A DNA stretch of 34,931 nt. It comes from an uncultured Granulosicoccaceae bacterium (GTDB taxonomy: Bacteria; Pseudomonadota; Gammaproteobacteria; Granulosicoccales; Granulosicoccaceae). The position numbers and the translations under genes are program-made. The notes under the pieces are model-generated. The model was given only the letters and a program-made list of their open reading frames with translations. It was not told where the DNA came from and did no database searches. The DNA is taken from assembly GCA_938007995.1 (NCBI GenBank), contig CALLLW010000046.1, forward strand, positions 1 through 34,931, written 5' to 3'. Positions 15,509-25,400 of this stretch are shown here, piece after piece; the stretch's first letter is position 1; each line of letters starts with the position of its first letter.

Positions 15509-16565
15509 TTTATTTGGCATTCCACTGCTTTGCGCCATGCTGGCAATAGAATTTGCTATTGCTGTGGTATTGGTCGGCGGTACAGAGCAACTGGCACAGT
15601 TAAGCGCACCCGGATTAAATCTGGTGGGTTTGCAACAGAGTGCTTTAAACCTGAGCACAGGCACTTTGCTTGTGGTGCATGTTGTTGCCAGTTTAATAGC
15701 GGCGCTGTGTATTGCTGTATTACTTAATAAATTGATCCCCGGTCGTCGCACGCTTTTGACCGCACTTTTATTTCTGACCAGCGTTTTCATCCCCTTTCTC
15801 GGTGCTGCAGGCTGCTGGCTGTCTATGACGTTTGGCGCAATCATGGCGCAACACAGACACAAGGAAAATGTATTCTGGCAATTTACTGACAACGCCGACC
15901 TACCCTTCGCCGCACCGGTGGGGCGCGCGCTTCCCAAACTCGATAGCCGGGGCTTTATAGAACAACTGACGTTCGACGACAATGCAGAAAAACTCTACAA
16001 CAAAGTTGTTGCTTCACGGCACATCCGTGACAGTCAGTCCGGGCCTATATTGAAAGCTGCTGTGACCAACAAAAATGAGCGGATCCGGCTGGTGGCTTAT
16101 CAGATGCTCGATAAAAAGGTTAGCAGTCTGAACAAGGAAATTCAAAGACTCGAAGCCGAAGCTCGACGCTCCAGCGGTATCGCCAAATCAAATATACATT
16201 TACAGATCACCAACATCTACTGGGAGCTGTTGACACTGGAAGGTGACGAACCGGTTGCGCGTGAACAGTTACTGTTAAAAGCCGAAGGCCATGCGACTGA
16301 GGCAGTGCAGCTACAACCGGGTAACGTCAATGCGCACTTTTTACTTGGACAGATAGCTTTAAAACAGGGCGCCACCGGCATGGCAACAACTGCTTTTGAA
16401 AACGCGCAAAAGCACGGCATGTCAAAGGACAAGGTGATCCCATACATCGCTGAAGCAGCCTATGAAGAACGTAACTTCACCAAGCTGAGAAACGTGCTGA
16501 GGGAACTGGATCCCGCTTTCAGGTCTTACCCGCCATTTTCAAATGTTGTTGAGTTTTGGGCATGA
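15498..16565 (+). CDS. pelE: PelE, inner-membrane TPR component of the Pel synthase complex
   Basis: PelE joins PelD, PelF and PelG in the inner-membrane complex. The 355-residue product begins at GTG 15498, which overlaps the end of pelD by 11 bp; the overlap and the hydrophobic start support this choice. Three hydrophobic stretches are seen by residue 120 (LLCAMLAIEFAIAVVLVGG; LLVVHVVASLIAALCIAVLL; LLTALLFLTSVFIPFLGAAGCW). A soluble, helical C-terminal half follows, with tetratricopeptide character (NAHFLLGQIALKQGATGMATTAFENAQKHG, EAAYEERNFTKLRNVL). PelE sequences diverge strongly, so identification rests on this layout and on its place between pelD and pelF. The stop overlaps the pelF start in ATGA. 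Confidence 0.9.
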   Translation: MLRSLFGIPLLCAMLAIEFAIAVVLVGGTEQLAQLSAPGLNLVGLQQSALNLSTGTLLVVHVVASLIAALCIAVLLNKLIPGRRTLLTALLFLTSVFIPFLGAAGCWLSMTFGAIMAQHRHKENVFWQFTDNADLPFAAPVGRALPKLDSRGFIEQLTFDDNAEKLYNKVVASRHIRDSQSGPILKAAVTNKNERIRLVAYQMLDKKVSSLNKEIQRLEAEARRSSGIAKSNIHLQITNIYWELLTLEGDEPVAREQLLLKAEGHATEAVQLQPGNVNAHFLLGQIALKQGATGMATTAFENAQKHGMSKDKVIPYIAEAAYEERNFTKLRNVLRELDPAFRSYPPFSNVVEFWA

Positions 16566-18163
16566 ATAACGGATCTCCAAGATACAATCGCGACGTCCAT
16601 GTTGATGTCTGCCTGCTACTTGAAGGCACCTATCCTTACGTCAGAGGGGGCGTTTCAACCTGGGTAAAGCAACTCATTGAAGGTATGCCGGATCTGAGTT
16701 TCTCTATTATCTTTCTGGGCGCCAGCCCTGATGACTACGATGAACCTGCCTACTCTATTCCGGATAACGTAAAGCACATAGAAATCCATTATCTAATGGA
16801 TTCAGATGACGAGCCACAACAAAAAAAGAAGCTCTTCGCTCGCAAATCAGACAAAGCTGCGTTGTTTGAACGCAACTCTCAGTTACACAACATGTTAACT
16901 GATTCTGAAAAGCAGTCCACACCGGTACCCGCCGAAGTTATCAGAGACTTTACCAGCTTGGCCACTGGCGAGTATGCCATCACCCGCGCTGATCTCTTTC
17001 ACAGTGATGACTCCTGGAACGCTATCAGAGCGAAATATGTTGATGCACCTGAAGGCCTCGACTTCAACCACTTTTTCTGGTCAGTCAGGACTATGCACGG
17101 TCCACTGTTTACGCTGGCAAAAATCGCTGATAACGCACCGTCCGCCAATATGTATCACTCGGTCTCTACCGGCTACGCCGGCTATCTGGGGGCCATGCTG
17201 AAAAGTAAGACCGGTGCACCGTACATTATTTCCGAACACGGCATTTATACCAAGGAAAGAGAGATTGATCTGGCTCACGTTGACTGGATACCCGAGGATC
17301 TTGATCCGTTCAAAGTCGGGCTTGATGACAGCATGGGGTATCTGAGACAAACCTGGATTCGATTTTTCAGATCACTCGGTCGTATGTCATACAGCGCTGC
17401 AGATCATATATACACACTTTACAATGGTAACCGCCTGAGACAGATAGAAGACGGTGCCCCGGAATCATTACTCACCATTATTCCCAATGGTGTATCAGTG
17501 GCCAACCTGTCCAGATTCAGGCGTGCAGATGACGCACCTGTTCCACCGGTGCTTGCATTGATCGGTCGTATCGTACCGATTAAAGACATTAAAACCTTTG
17601 TACGCGCCATGCGCATTATTGTTGCCAAAGTGCCGGACGCCAAAGGCTGGCTGGTTGGCCCCGAAGAAGAAGATCCGGCTTACGTTGCCGAGTGTAAAGC
17701 ACTGGTTGAAAGCTTTGGCCTCGAAGATTCTGTGCAGTTCATGGGCTTTCAAAAGCTCACTGATATCTTCCCGCAGATTGGCCTGACCGTACTTACCTCG
17801 GTATCTGAAGGACAGCCGTTAACCACTCTCGAAGGATTTGCCGCAGGCATCCCGACTGTTACCACCGACGTGGGTAGTTGCAGTGAACTGATTTACGGTG
17901 ACACTGCAGAAGATCGAGCCATTGGCGCCGCTGGTGCCATGGTACCAATCGCCAACCCGGCGGCTTTTGCAGAGGCAGTAATACCCCTGTTAACCGACGC
18001 TGATAAATGGCGTGAAGCGCGCGATGCAGGCATCAATCGGGTAGAAAAATACTACGACGAAAAAGATATGCTGGAACGCTACCAATCGATCTATACACAC
18101 AACATCGCGCTTGCAAAAGCGCACGCGGAAATTGCACAACTGAAGCAGGCTGGAGCTCGATAA
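16562..18163 (+). CDS. pelF: PelF, GT4-family glycosyltransferase that polymerises Pel
   Basis: PelF is the cytosolic enzyme that builds the Pel chain, an N-acetylgalactosamine-rich polymer, from UDP-sugars. The 533-residue protein starts at ATG 16562 in an ATGA overlap with pelE. The N-terminal Rossmann domain opens VDVCLLLEGTYPYVRGGVSTWVKQLI, diagnostic of PelF. Further conserved blocks are ISEHGIYTKERE, LTIIPNGVS, ALIGRIVPIKDIKTFVRA and the GT-B retaining motif SEGQPLTTLEGFAAGIP (E-x7-E). A TTG six bases earlier is in frame but unnecessary. Confidence 0.96.
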   Translation: MNNGSPRYNRDVHVDVCLLLEGTYPYVRGGVSTWVKQLIEGMPDLSFSIIFLGASPDDYDEPAYSIPDNVKHIEIHYLMDSDDEPQQKKKLFARKSDKAALFERNSQLHNMLTDSEKQSTPVPAEVIRDFTSLATGEYAITRADLFHSDDSWNAIRAKYVDAPEGLDFNHFFWSVRTMHGPLFTLAKIADNAPSANMYHSVSTGYAGYLGAMLKSKTGAPYIISEHGIYTKEREIDLAHVDWIPEDLDPFKVGLDDSMGYLRQTWIRFFRSLGRMSYSAADHIYTLYNGNRLRQIEDGAPESLLTIIPNGVSVANLSRFRRADDAPVPPVLALIGRIVPIKDIKTFVRAMRIIVAKVPDAKGWLVGPEEEDPAYVAECKALVESFGLEDSVQFMGFQKLTDIFPQIGLTVLTSVSEGQPLTTLEGFAAGIPTVTTDVGSCSELIYGDTAEDRAIGAAGAMVPIANPAAFAEAVIPLLTDADKWREARDAGINRVEKYYDEKDMLERYQSIYTHNIALAKAHAEIAQLKQAGAR

Positions 18164-18164
18164 A

Positions 18165-19553
18165 ATGGCAGGCATAGGTTTTGAGTTACGCAAGTACCTG
18201 AACGACGATTCCTTCAGCGGCACCATTAAAGCCTATGGCTTTGCCGGTCTGATCAGCGCCGGCCCGTGGGTACTGTCAATTCTTGGTGTGATGTTAATAG
18301 GTATTGTCGCCCTTTCGCAAAAGGTCGGTGGCCGCGAAGTTGAACAATTTACAACATCGGTTACCTGGATCATGGGGTCTTCATTGATTCTCTCAGGCTT
18401 ACTACAACTGGTGTTTACACGCTTTATTGCTGATCGACTATTTGAAGGTCGTGACAACATCATCAACGCCAATCTTTTTGGTGCCATGCTGCTCACTACA
18501 GTCGTAAGCGGGGCTATCGGTGCTGCCCTGTTACTGACTATTTTCGATGAATCACTCAGTTATGAGCTGTTGATGCTCGGCAATTTTGTCACTCTCAACA
18601 ACGCATGGATAGTGGTGATTTTTGTTGCAGGGCTCAAGAAGTTCAAATATATCCTCTATTCATTTTTTGCCGGTTACTCTACCACCGTATGCTTTTCTAT
18701 CCTGCTGATACCTTACGGCATTAATGGCCTGCTGGCTGGCCTGCTTGCAGGTCATGCGGTACTGTTGTTTACCATGCTTGCGGTTGTGATACCTGAGCAT
18801 CCAGTTGCCGATACTGAAACTGTTCGCGGTGATTTTCTTAAACTCAGACAGATCTTTCCAATACTGATCTTTATTGGTCTGTTTTATAACCTTGGCATAT
18901 GGATAGATAAACTGCTGTTCTGGTTTCATCCGGGAACCTCAGAGTCGATCATCGGGCCGCTTCGAGCGTCGTTGATTTACGATCTGCCGATCTTTCTCGC
19001 CTACCTCTCTATTATCCCGGGTATGGCGGTTTTCCTGCTGCGTATTGAAACGGATTTCGCCGAAGCTTATGACGGCTTCTTCAACGCGGTTCGTGGTAAC
19101 GCCAGCCTGCAGGAAATTGAAACACTCGGCAACGAAATGATTCTTGCCGTGCGCGAAGGTATTTTTCAAATCATTAAGGTACAGGGCATCACAGTTTTAG
19201 TCCTGTACATGCTCGGGCCGAAAATTGTTGCCTGGCTGGGTATATCAGATAAATTTATCCACCTCTACTACATTGATCTGGTTGGCGTTGCAGCACAGGT
19301 ACTGATGCTGGCTGTACTCAACGTGCTGTTTTATCTTGATCGCCTCGCCGATGCATTCTGGCTAACCCTGACACTGCTGATCAGCAACTGTGTATTCACC
19401 TGGATCACGCTGCAACTCGGCCCTGTTTACTATGGGTATGGCTTTGGTCTGTCAATGACACTGACCGCCTTTGTGGGCATCTTCCTGCTCTCGAGTGAGC
19501 TTGAGAATATCGAGTTCCGAACATTCATGCGTCCGCACGAAGCAACCGCCTGA
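18165..19553 (+). CDS. pelG: PelG, polytopic inner-membrane transporter of the Pel complex
   Basis: PelG is a MATE/MOP-flippase-like protein thought to carry the Pel chain across the inner membrane together with PelD and PelE. The 462-residue product begins with the family-specific MAGIGFELRKYL. About twelve hydrophobic helices follow, for example FAGLISAGPWVLSILGVMLIGIVAL, LLTTVVSGAIGAALLLTIF, FPILIFIGLFYNLGIWIDKLLFW and LTAFVGIFLLSS. The FYNLGIWIDKLLFWF and YDLPIFLAYLSIIPGMAVFLLRIET stretches are characteristic. It starts two bases after the pelF stop codon. A 68-bp gap, larger than others in the operon, separates it from pelA. Confidence 0.96.
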   Translation: MAGIGFELRKYLNDDSFSGTIKAYGFAGLISAGPWVLSILGVMLIGIVALSQKVGGREVEQFTTSVTWIMGSSLILSGLLQLVFTRFIADRLFEGRDNIINANLFGAMLLTTVVSGAIGAALLLTIFDESLSYELLMLGNFVTLNNAWIVVIFVAGLKKFKYILYSFFAGYSTTVCFSILLIPYGINGLLAGLLAGHAVLLFTMLAVVIPEHPVADTETVRGDFLKLRQIFPILIFIGLFYNLGIWIDKLLFWFHPGTSESIIGPLRASLIYDLPIFLAYLSIIPGMAVFLLRIETDFAEAYDGFFNAVRGNASLQEIETLGNEMILAVREGIFQIIKVQGITVLVLYMLGPKIVAWLGISDKFIHLYYIDLVGVAAQVLMLAVLNVLFYLDRLADAFWLTLTLLISNCVFTWITLQLGPVYYGYGFGLSMTLTAFVGIFLLSSELENIEFRTFMRPHEATA

Positions 19554-19621
19554 GCCTGCGCAGCGGGTCGACGTTTCGGTACTTCGTCACTCACTATACG
19601 AACGACAAGAATGACTGACAT

Positions 19622-22408
19622 ATGAACAGCATAAGTAGATTTTTTATTCAACTGACTCTGGTCCTGGGCATTGTTATCGCGCCTAACGGGTTGCTGGCGG
19701 CGGTTGCTGAAGATTCTGAAAAAACAGTCGCCATTTACTACGGCGCAAAGCCACCGGTAAACAACCTGTCACAGTTCGACCGGATCATTCTTGAATCTGA
19801 AAATATTAAAGCCGCCGAGCTCAAGCATCTGAAGCAACACGGCGCATCAACATACGCCTATCTGAGCATCGGTGAAGTCGGACCACAGCGCAACTGGAAA
19901 AACCAGATACAACCTGCATGGACCATGGGTGTCAACACCGCTTGGGACAGCACCGTGATGGACCTGACCAGCAACGGCTGGCAACGCTTTATACTTGAAA
20001 GGGTTACGCATCTTGTTGGCCAGGGCTACGACGGATTGTTCCTTGACACGATGGACAGCTATCAGATCTACGCCAAAGATGATGCAGCGCGCAATAAACA
20101 GGAAGATGCACTTGCCAACCTGATCTACCGAATTAAAAAGCAGCACCCCTCACTAAAGCTTATCTCTAACCGTGGCTTTGAGGTGATCAACAAAATCGCT
20201 GGCTACCTCGATGCCGTTGCTGCAGAGTCACTGTATTCACGATGGAACAGTAAGCTCGCCACCTATCAACCGGTTCCGGAGGCAGACCGGCAATGGCTGC
20301 TGGGCAAACTCAATCAAGTCAAAAGCAACCATCAGCTGGACATTATATCGATTGACTACGTAGCCCCTGCTGACCGGGAAAAAGCACGAGACATAGCGAA
20401 AAACATCAGCCAGCACGGATTCATCCCATGGGTATCAACTCCATCACTCGACTATGTTGGCATCAGTAACATTGAAGTACTGCCGCGTGAAGTTATTATG
20501 CTTTACGATTCTCGTGTTAACGGCAGAATTGAATTCTCTGAAGTCCACACACTGCTTGCCATGCCGCTTGAGTACATGGGCTATGTACCGGTCTATCACG
20601 ACATCGCCTTAACCGGTTTGCCACAGGGCACACTAAAGGGTGCCTACGCAGGCCTTGTTTCGTGGCATCGCGAGAATATCGAGGGTGATATTTACGCCAG
20701 TTGGTTAAACAAACAGTTAGACGATAAATTGCCACTGGCAATGTTTGGATCCATGGGCACACCACTCACCGGCTCACTTGCAGACAGACTGGGAGTTGTT
20801 GCAGCAGGCAGTGTTGATCCTTACAGCCTGAAGCCCTCCGCCTCGACTAACATGGTTGGTTTTGAGGCGCCCGTGCCAAGCAGAATCGATCAATTCGCAA
20901 TGTCACTTAGGAACAATAGTGCGGATAACACCACTCACCTGCGTTTTACTGACAAAAGCGGCACCGAGCTTGATACGGTAGTAACCGGCCCATGGGGCGG
21001 TCTCGCACTGCACCCGACTATAATCGACTTTGGCCTTGACCCGCTCAAAGACTGGATTGTCGACCCGTTTAGTTTTCTGAAAACTTCTCTGCAACTAATA
21101 GACGCGCCGATGCCTGATATCACTTCAGAGAACGGCACCCGCCTCTGGTTTGCGCATATAGACGGCGACGCCATGCCATCGTGGGCAGAACTACCGGGGC
21201 GCAAGCTCGGCTCGGAAATCATCAGAGATGAAATCATCAAGCGCTACGAGCTGCCGCATGCAATCTCAGTGGTAGAAGCAGAAATGTACACCCCTGACCG
21301 TCGTGAACGCATGGAAAAAACTGCGCGCGACCTGTTTGAGCTTGACTATGTAGAAATCGCCTCGCATACCTACAGCCATCCTTTTCACTGGCAGGCACTG
21401 CAGCCAGGTTCGCCAAGCGGAGAAAACAATCTGCCAATACCGGGTTATCAATTCGATATTGATCGCGAAATCGGCGGCTCTGCTCACTACATCAATACCC
21501 ACCTCGCTCCACCGGGGAAGAAAACCGAGATACTACTCTGGAGTGGTGATGCCATCCCGCTGGAAGACGCGATAGAGGCTGTTGGCAGATACGGCATGAT
21601 CAACATGAACGGGGGCGCTACGATTATATCGAAGAAAACCCCCACTGTAACCGCGATTAGCCCGAATGTTCGAACCGTCGGTAAGCAAACTCAGGTTTAT
21701 GCACCGATCATGAACGAAAATATCTTTACCAATGATTGGCTGGGACCATTCGATGGCTTCAGACGCGTTATCGAAACCTTTGATATGACCGGCTACCCGC
21801 GTCGAATCAAGCCGGTTAACGTCTATTATCACTTTTACGCCGGTACAAAAAAATCTGCGCTGAGGTCACTTGAAGAAGTCTATGACTGGTCCTTGCAACA
21901 GGACCTGATGCCGATCTTACCCAGCGAATACATTGTTAAAGTTCCTCACTTCAGAAGCGCCGGTGTATCTCGCTATCTCGACGGTCGCTGGAAAGTCAGT
22001 GGCCTCGGACCGATCAAATCAATCCGCACACTGGATAAAAACAGCTATCCGGATTTAAGCACCAGTAAATCGTTGATTGGCACATCGACAACTGATGATG
22101 CGATATACATACACACCAATGGTGCTAACAGCGTTACTTTTAATCTGACACCGTTACAACCAGTGGAACCGTATCTGGTTTCATCAAACGCATCCGTAGA
22201 ACACTGGAACACCAGATCTGATGGCACAATCAGTGTTCGATTCACCGGTGCACTGCAGGTCAAATTTGAAATCGGTGGCTCCGCCTCAAACTGCGAAATG
22301 ACACTTCATGGAGAGATCCTGGTTGGTGAGCGAACACCATACGACACCTCCCGCTTCAACCTAACAACAAAGGATACGGGCGATGCCATTATCGACTGTG
22401 AAACGTGA
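19622..22408 (+). CDS. pelA: PelA, periplasmic Pel deacetylase and glycoside hydrolase
   Basis: PelA de-N-acetylates Pel and can also cleave it. The 928-residue product has a signal peptide (FFIQLTLVLGIVIAPNGLLAA). Its N-terminal GH166-type hydrolase domain (about 35-290) includes GYDGLFLDTMDS and the candidate catalytic Glu202 in AAESLYSRW. A middle domain follows (about 300-500). The CE18 deacetylase domain has the metal and catalytic motif HIDGDAMPS (Asp514, Asp516) and ASHTYSHPFHW (His582, His586). The C-terminal beta-rich section spans about residues 780-928. All named catalytic residues are kept, so both activities are plausible. Here it lies sixth in the operon, directly before pelB, which starts 26 bp before the pelA stop. 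This keeps the pelA-pelB adjacency of the canonical operon. Confidence 0.96.
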   Translation: MNSISRFFIQLTLVLGIVIAPNGLLAAVAEDSEKTVAIYYGAKPPVNNLSQFDRIILESENIKAAELKHLKQHGASTYAYLSIGEVGPQRNWKNQIQPAWTMGVNTAWDSTVMDLTSNGWQRFILERVTHLVGQGYDGLFLDTMDSYQIYAKDDAARNKQEDALANLIYRIKKQHPSLKLISNRGFEVINKIAGYLDAVAAESLYSRWNSKLATYQPVPEADRQWLLGKLNQVKSNHQLDIISIDYVAPADREKARDIAKNISQHGFIPWVSTPSLDYVGISNIEVLPREVIMLYDSRVNGRIEFSEVHTLLAMPLEYMGYVPVYHDIALTGLPQGTLKGAYAGLVSWHRENIEGDIYASWLNKQLDDKLPLAMFGSMGTPLTGSLADRLGVVAAGSVDPYSLKPSASTNMVGFEAPVPSRIDQFAMSLRNNSADNTTHLRFTDKSGTELDTVVTGPWGGLALHPTIIDFGLDPLKDWIVDPFSFLKTSLQLIDAPMPDITSENGTRLWFAHIDGDAMPSWAELPGRKLGSEIIRDEIIKRYELPHAISVVEAEMYTPDRRERMEKTARDLFELDYVEIASHTYSHPFHWQALQPGSPSGENNLPIPGYQFDIDREIGGSAHYINTHLAPPGKKTEILLWSGDAIPLEDAIEAVGRYGMINMNGGATIISKKTPTVTAISPNVRTVGKQTQVYAPIMNENIFTNDWLGPFDGFRRVIETFDMTGYPRRIKPVNVYYHFYAGTKKSALRSLEEVYDWSLQQDLMPILPSEYIVKVPHFRSAGVSRYLDGRWKVSGLGPIKSIRTLDKNSYPDLSTSKSLIGTSTTDDAIYIHTNGANSVTFNLTPLQPVEPYLVSSNASVEHWNTRSDGTISVRFTGALQVKFEIGGSASNCEMTLHGEILVGERTPYDTSRFNLTTKDTGDAIIDCET

Positions 22409-25400
22409 AAGCCTGATACCGAGGGTTCATTTGCTGAGCATCGCGCTTCTGCTTACAGTTGCGTTTGTCGCTCTGATTCCGTCGCGTGATACCTTCACCT
22501 ACTCAGCGACCAAAAAGAATGTTGAAAAGCCGGGTGTTGACCAGCTCGATATCGCTTACCTGAAAGCGCGCAACGCTACCGGTGATCTTTCTGACGATGA
22601 GATTATGTCTGTCATACACGACATGATCCGCAACAAGAACTGGCAGGAAGCAAGGGTACTGATGGCACAGCGCCCTGACCTGAACCTTGCGCCAGCTGAT
22701 CAGTTCCTGCTTGATCTTGAAACAGCATCCAGTGGCTTCTACGGTGCGAAGACTGAAGCAAGCCTGGCTTCATATAAAGCGAATCTGGTCACCCTGATGA
22801 CTGATTTATTCGACACACCAGAGCTGCATGACCAGGACACACTTGAAAGAGCCGCAGAGTTCAGTGCCGATCTTGGTCAGCCCGGCCTTTCCTCACGCTA
22901 CTACAAGCTACTGGCAGAGAGCTACCCGCTGGCGGCAGCAGAAAACTACGCCAACTGCGGCCTGATACTCAGAAACTACAGTATGTACGGCGGCTCAGTG
23001 GACTGTTTTGAAGCTTCAATGGCCAGTGCAACAGATGCAGAGCAAAACAATCGATTCGGTTTGCGTCTGGCTCGCGTACACCAGCAATTTGAGTTTTTAG
23101 ACAGAGCGGAAGCAACGCTTGAGAAGCTCACACCAGACGTTCCAGGTGACAAATTATCACTCACCCGCACTGCAGGCTTCGCACTTGAGATCAACCGGCC
23201 CGACATCGCCTATCCGCTTTACGCTCAGCTCGCAGATATTGAGGAAAGCAAAGCTATCTTCTGGCTTGAGAAGGCTGCTAAATGGGCAGAGGCATCAAAT
23301 CAGCCAGGTATCGCTGCAGAGTACGTGTTAACGATCAGTGATCTGAGTGAACCAAAATATCAAGACGAGCTCAGTCGTCGCCGGCAGCAACTGTTGATTG
23401 CTTCCGGTCGTAACGAAGAAGCACTGGCAACAATATTTGACCGAATCGCCGCCAACCCTAAAAGTGGTGAGGAACTTATAGAAGGCATCACCCTCGCCGC
23501 CGGCATGGGTATGACGCAACAGGCCATGGAATGGAATGAGACTCTGCTTGAAATCAGACCTTTTGACATCGACGCGATGGCGCGCCAGATTGATTTTGCT
23601 CTGGCCAGTAACCGCCAGAAAGAAGCGCTTGAATGGAACAAGAAATACCTCGAACAAGATCCCTATAGCGATAAATACCAGCTACGCCTGGCGCAGCTTT
23701 ACGAATGGACCGGCAATGTCGATGCAGCCATGAAGCAGCGAGAGTTGCTTTCAATTCAGTATCCATCACTTGAGAATGACCGTGAGCTTCTGCGACTGGC
23801 AGAGCTGAACTGGGAATCAGAAATCGCTGCCAACACACTGCATAGAATTGGACGTATCACTCCACTGAGCACAGAAGATCTGCTAAAGCTGGTTAAACTG
23901 TATGAACAAGACGGCACACCACATCTTGCAGCGGATGCACTTACCGAGATGCTCGGTGGTGACAACGATGCAATGCTACTTCGCGAGCTCGCCTCGTTAC
24001 ACACACGGCATGTGAATTACCAACAGGCACTTTCCACCTGGGAAGAATTCGCCAATCGCTTCGGCCGATCAGCCGAAGAGTCGCTTAATCGCATGGAGCT
24101 TTTGTGGCGACTTAAAAGACCCACTGAGGCAGTTGCTGTGACAGACACGATTGATCAGTTCAACAGCAGTGGTGCTTCTCAATACCAGCTTGCATTGTTA
24201 AGTGAACTCGGCTGGCGCTACAGGAAGCCCGAGCTGGTATACGCCGCTGCACCTTATATGGACCAACTGGACGAGGATCATACCTTCAACAGTAAGCGCC
24301 GTCTGGTGCAGGCACTGATCGATAACAAAAAATACGAGCAAGCCATCAAAACAGCTGAAAATCTGTGGCGCGAAACTGATGAAGTCTCATATATGTTGTC
24401 TGCGATTCATATTGCATTGAAAGAAAACATCTACCCTCATTACGAGCGCTATCTTGACGCCACTGGTGATCTGATTGAGTTACGGGAATTACCCGAGTAC
24501 TGGTTGACTATCGCAGACCATTACAACAGAAATTCGGATTCTGACGCCGCCATTGAAACCTATCGCAGTACGCTTGAAATTCAACCGGACAACACCGATG
24601 CGCTATCGGGTCTTATCTGGACCATGCTCGGCGCTGATACAAACAATGCAACTATCCTTGAAACACTGACGCGTTACGAAGATATGGCCACCAAAGCACC
24701 GGCATTGTGGAATCCGTATGCGGTTGGCTACCTGCGAGCCAAACAGCCGGAAACCAGTTTGCGCTGGTTCAGCAAGCTGATGGCTCGCAATGAACATGAC
24801 TACAACATCCTCCTTTCATTTGCGGATGCACTGGAGCAAAGCGGTAACAACACGCACGCTTTTAAGGTGCGAACCTATGCATTGCAGCAGTTACTGCCTC
24901 AGGTAATGGCCAGCGCCAACGGTAATATCGATGGTCTCGGCAGAGACTACATCTCGGTACTCAGAAGCTACGGCAGTGCCGCAGAAAATGAGGCCTGGAC
25001 CCGCAAGCTCCTTGAAGGAATCGATGACACAGGTCCTGAGGAACAGGCATGGCGTCGTGAGCTTGCAGCCTCATGGTATCTGGCAACACAGAGAAATGAC
25101 TATGCCAGACTGGTCATGACCAAAATGCACGAGCGCAGACTCGAATCACCCGCATGGCAGCGCCTCGCGGTAGCACTTGGTGAAGATGATCTGCCAGTGG
25201 TCAGAGAAATTCTTGCAAGTTCAAAAGGCACACTCAGCAGCGGTGATGAAATACTTGCACTACGCAAGCTCGGTCATGAGCGTGAAGCCTATCTGGTGGC
25301 GCTGGATACACTTGAGAACAGTAAAAATCTCAGTGAACGCAATGTTGCAAGAGAGCACGTCATATCTATACGCGGCTCGCGTCCCGGCTATTACTCCGCG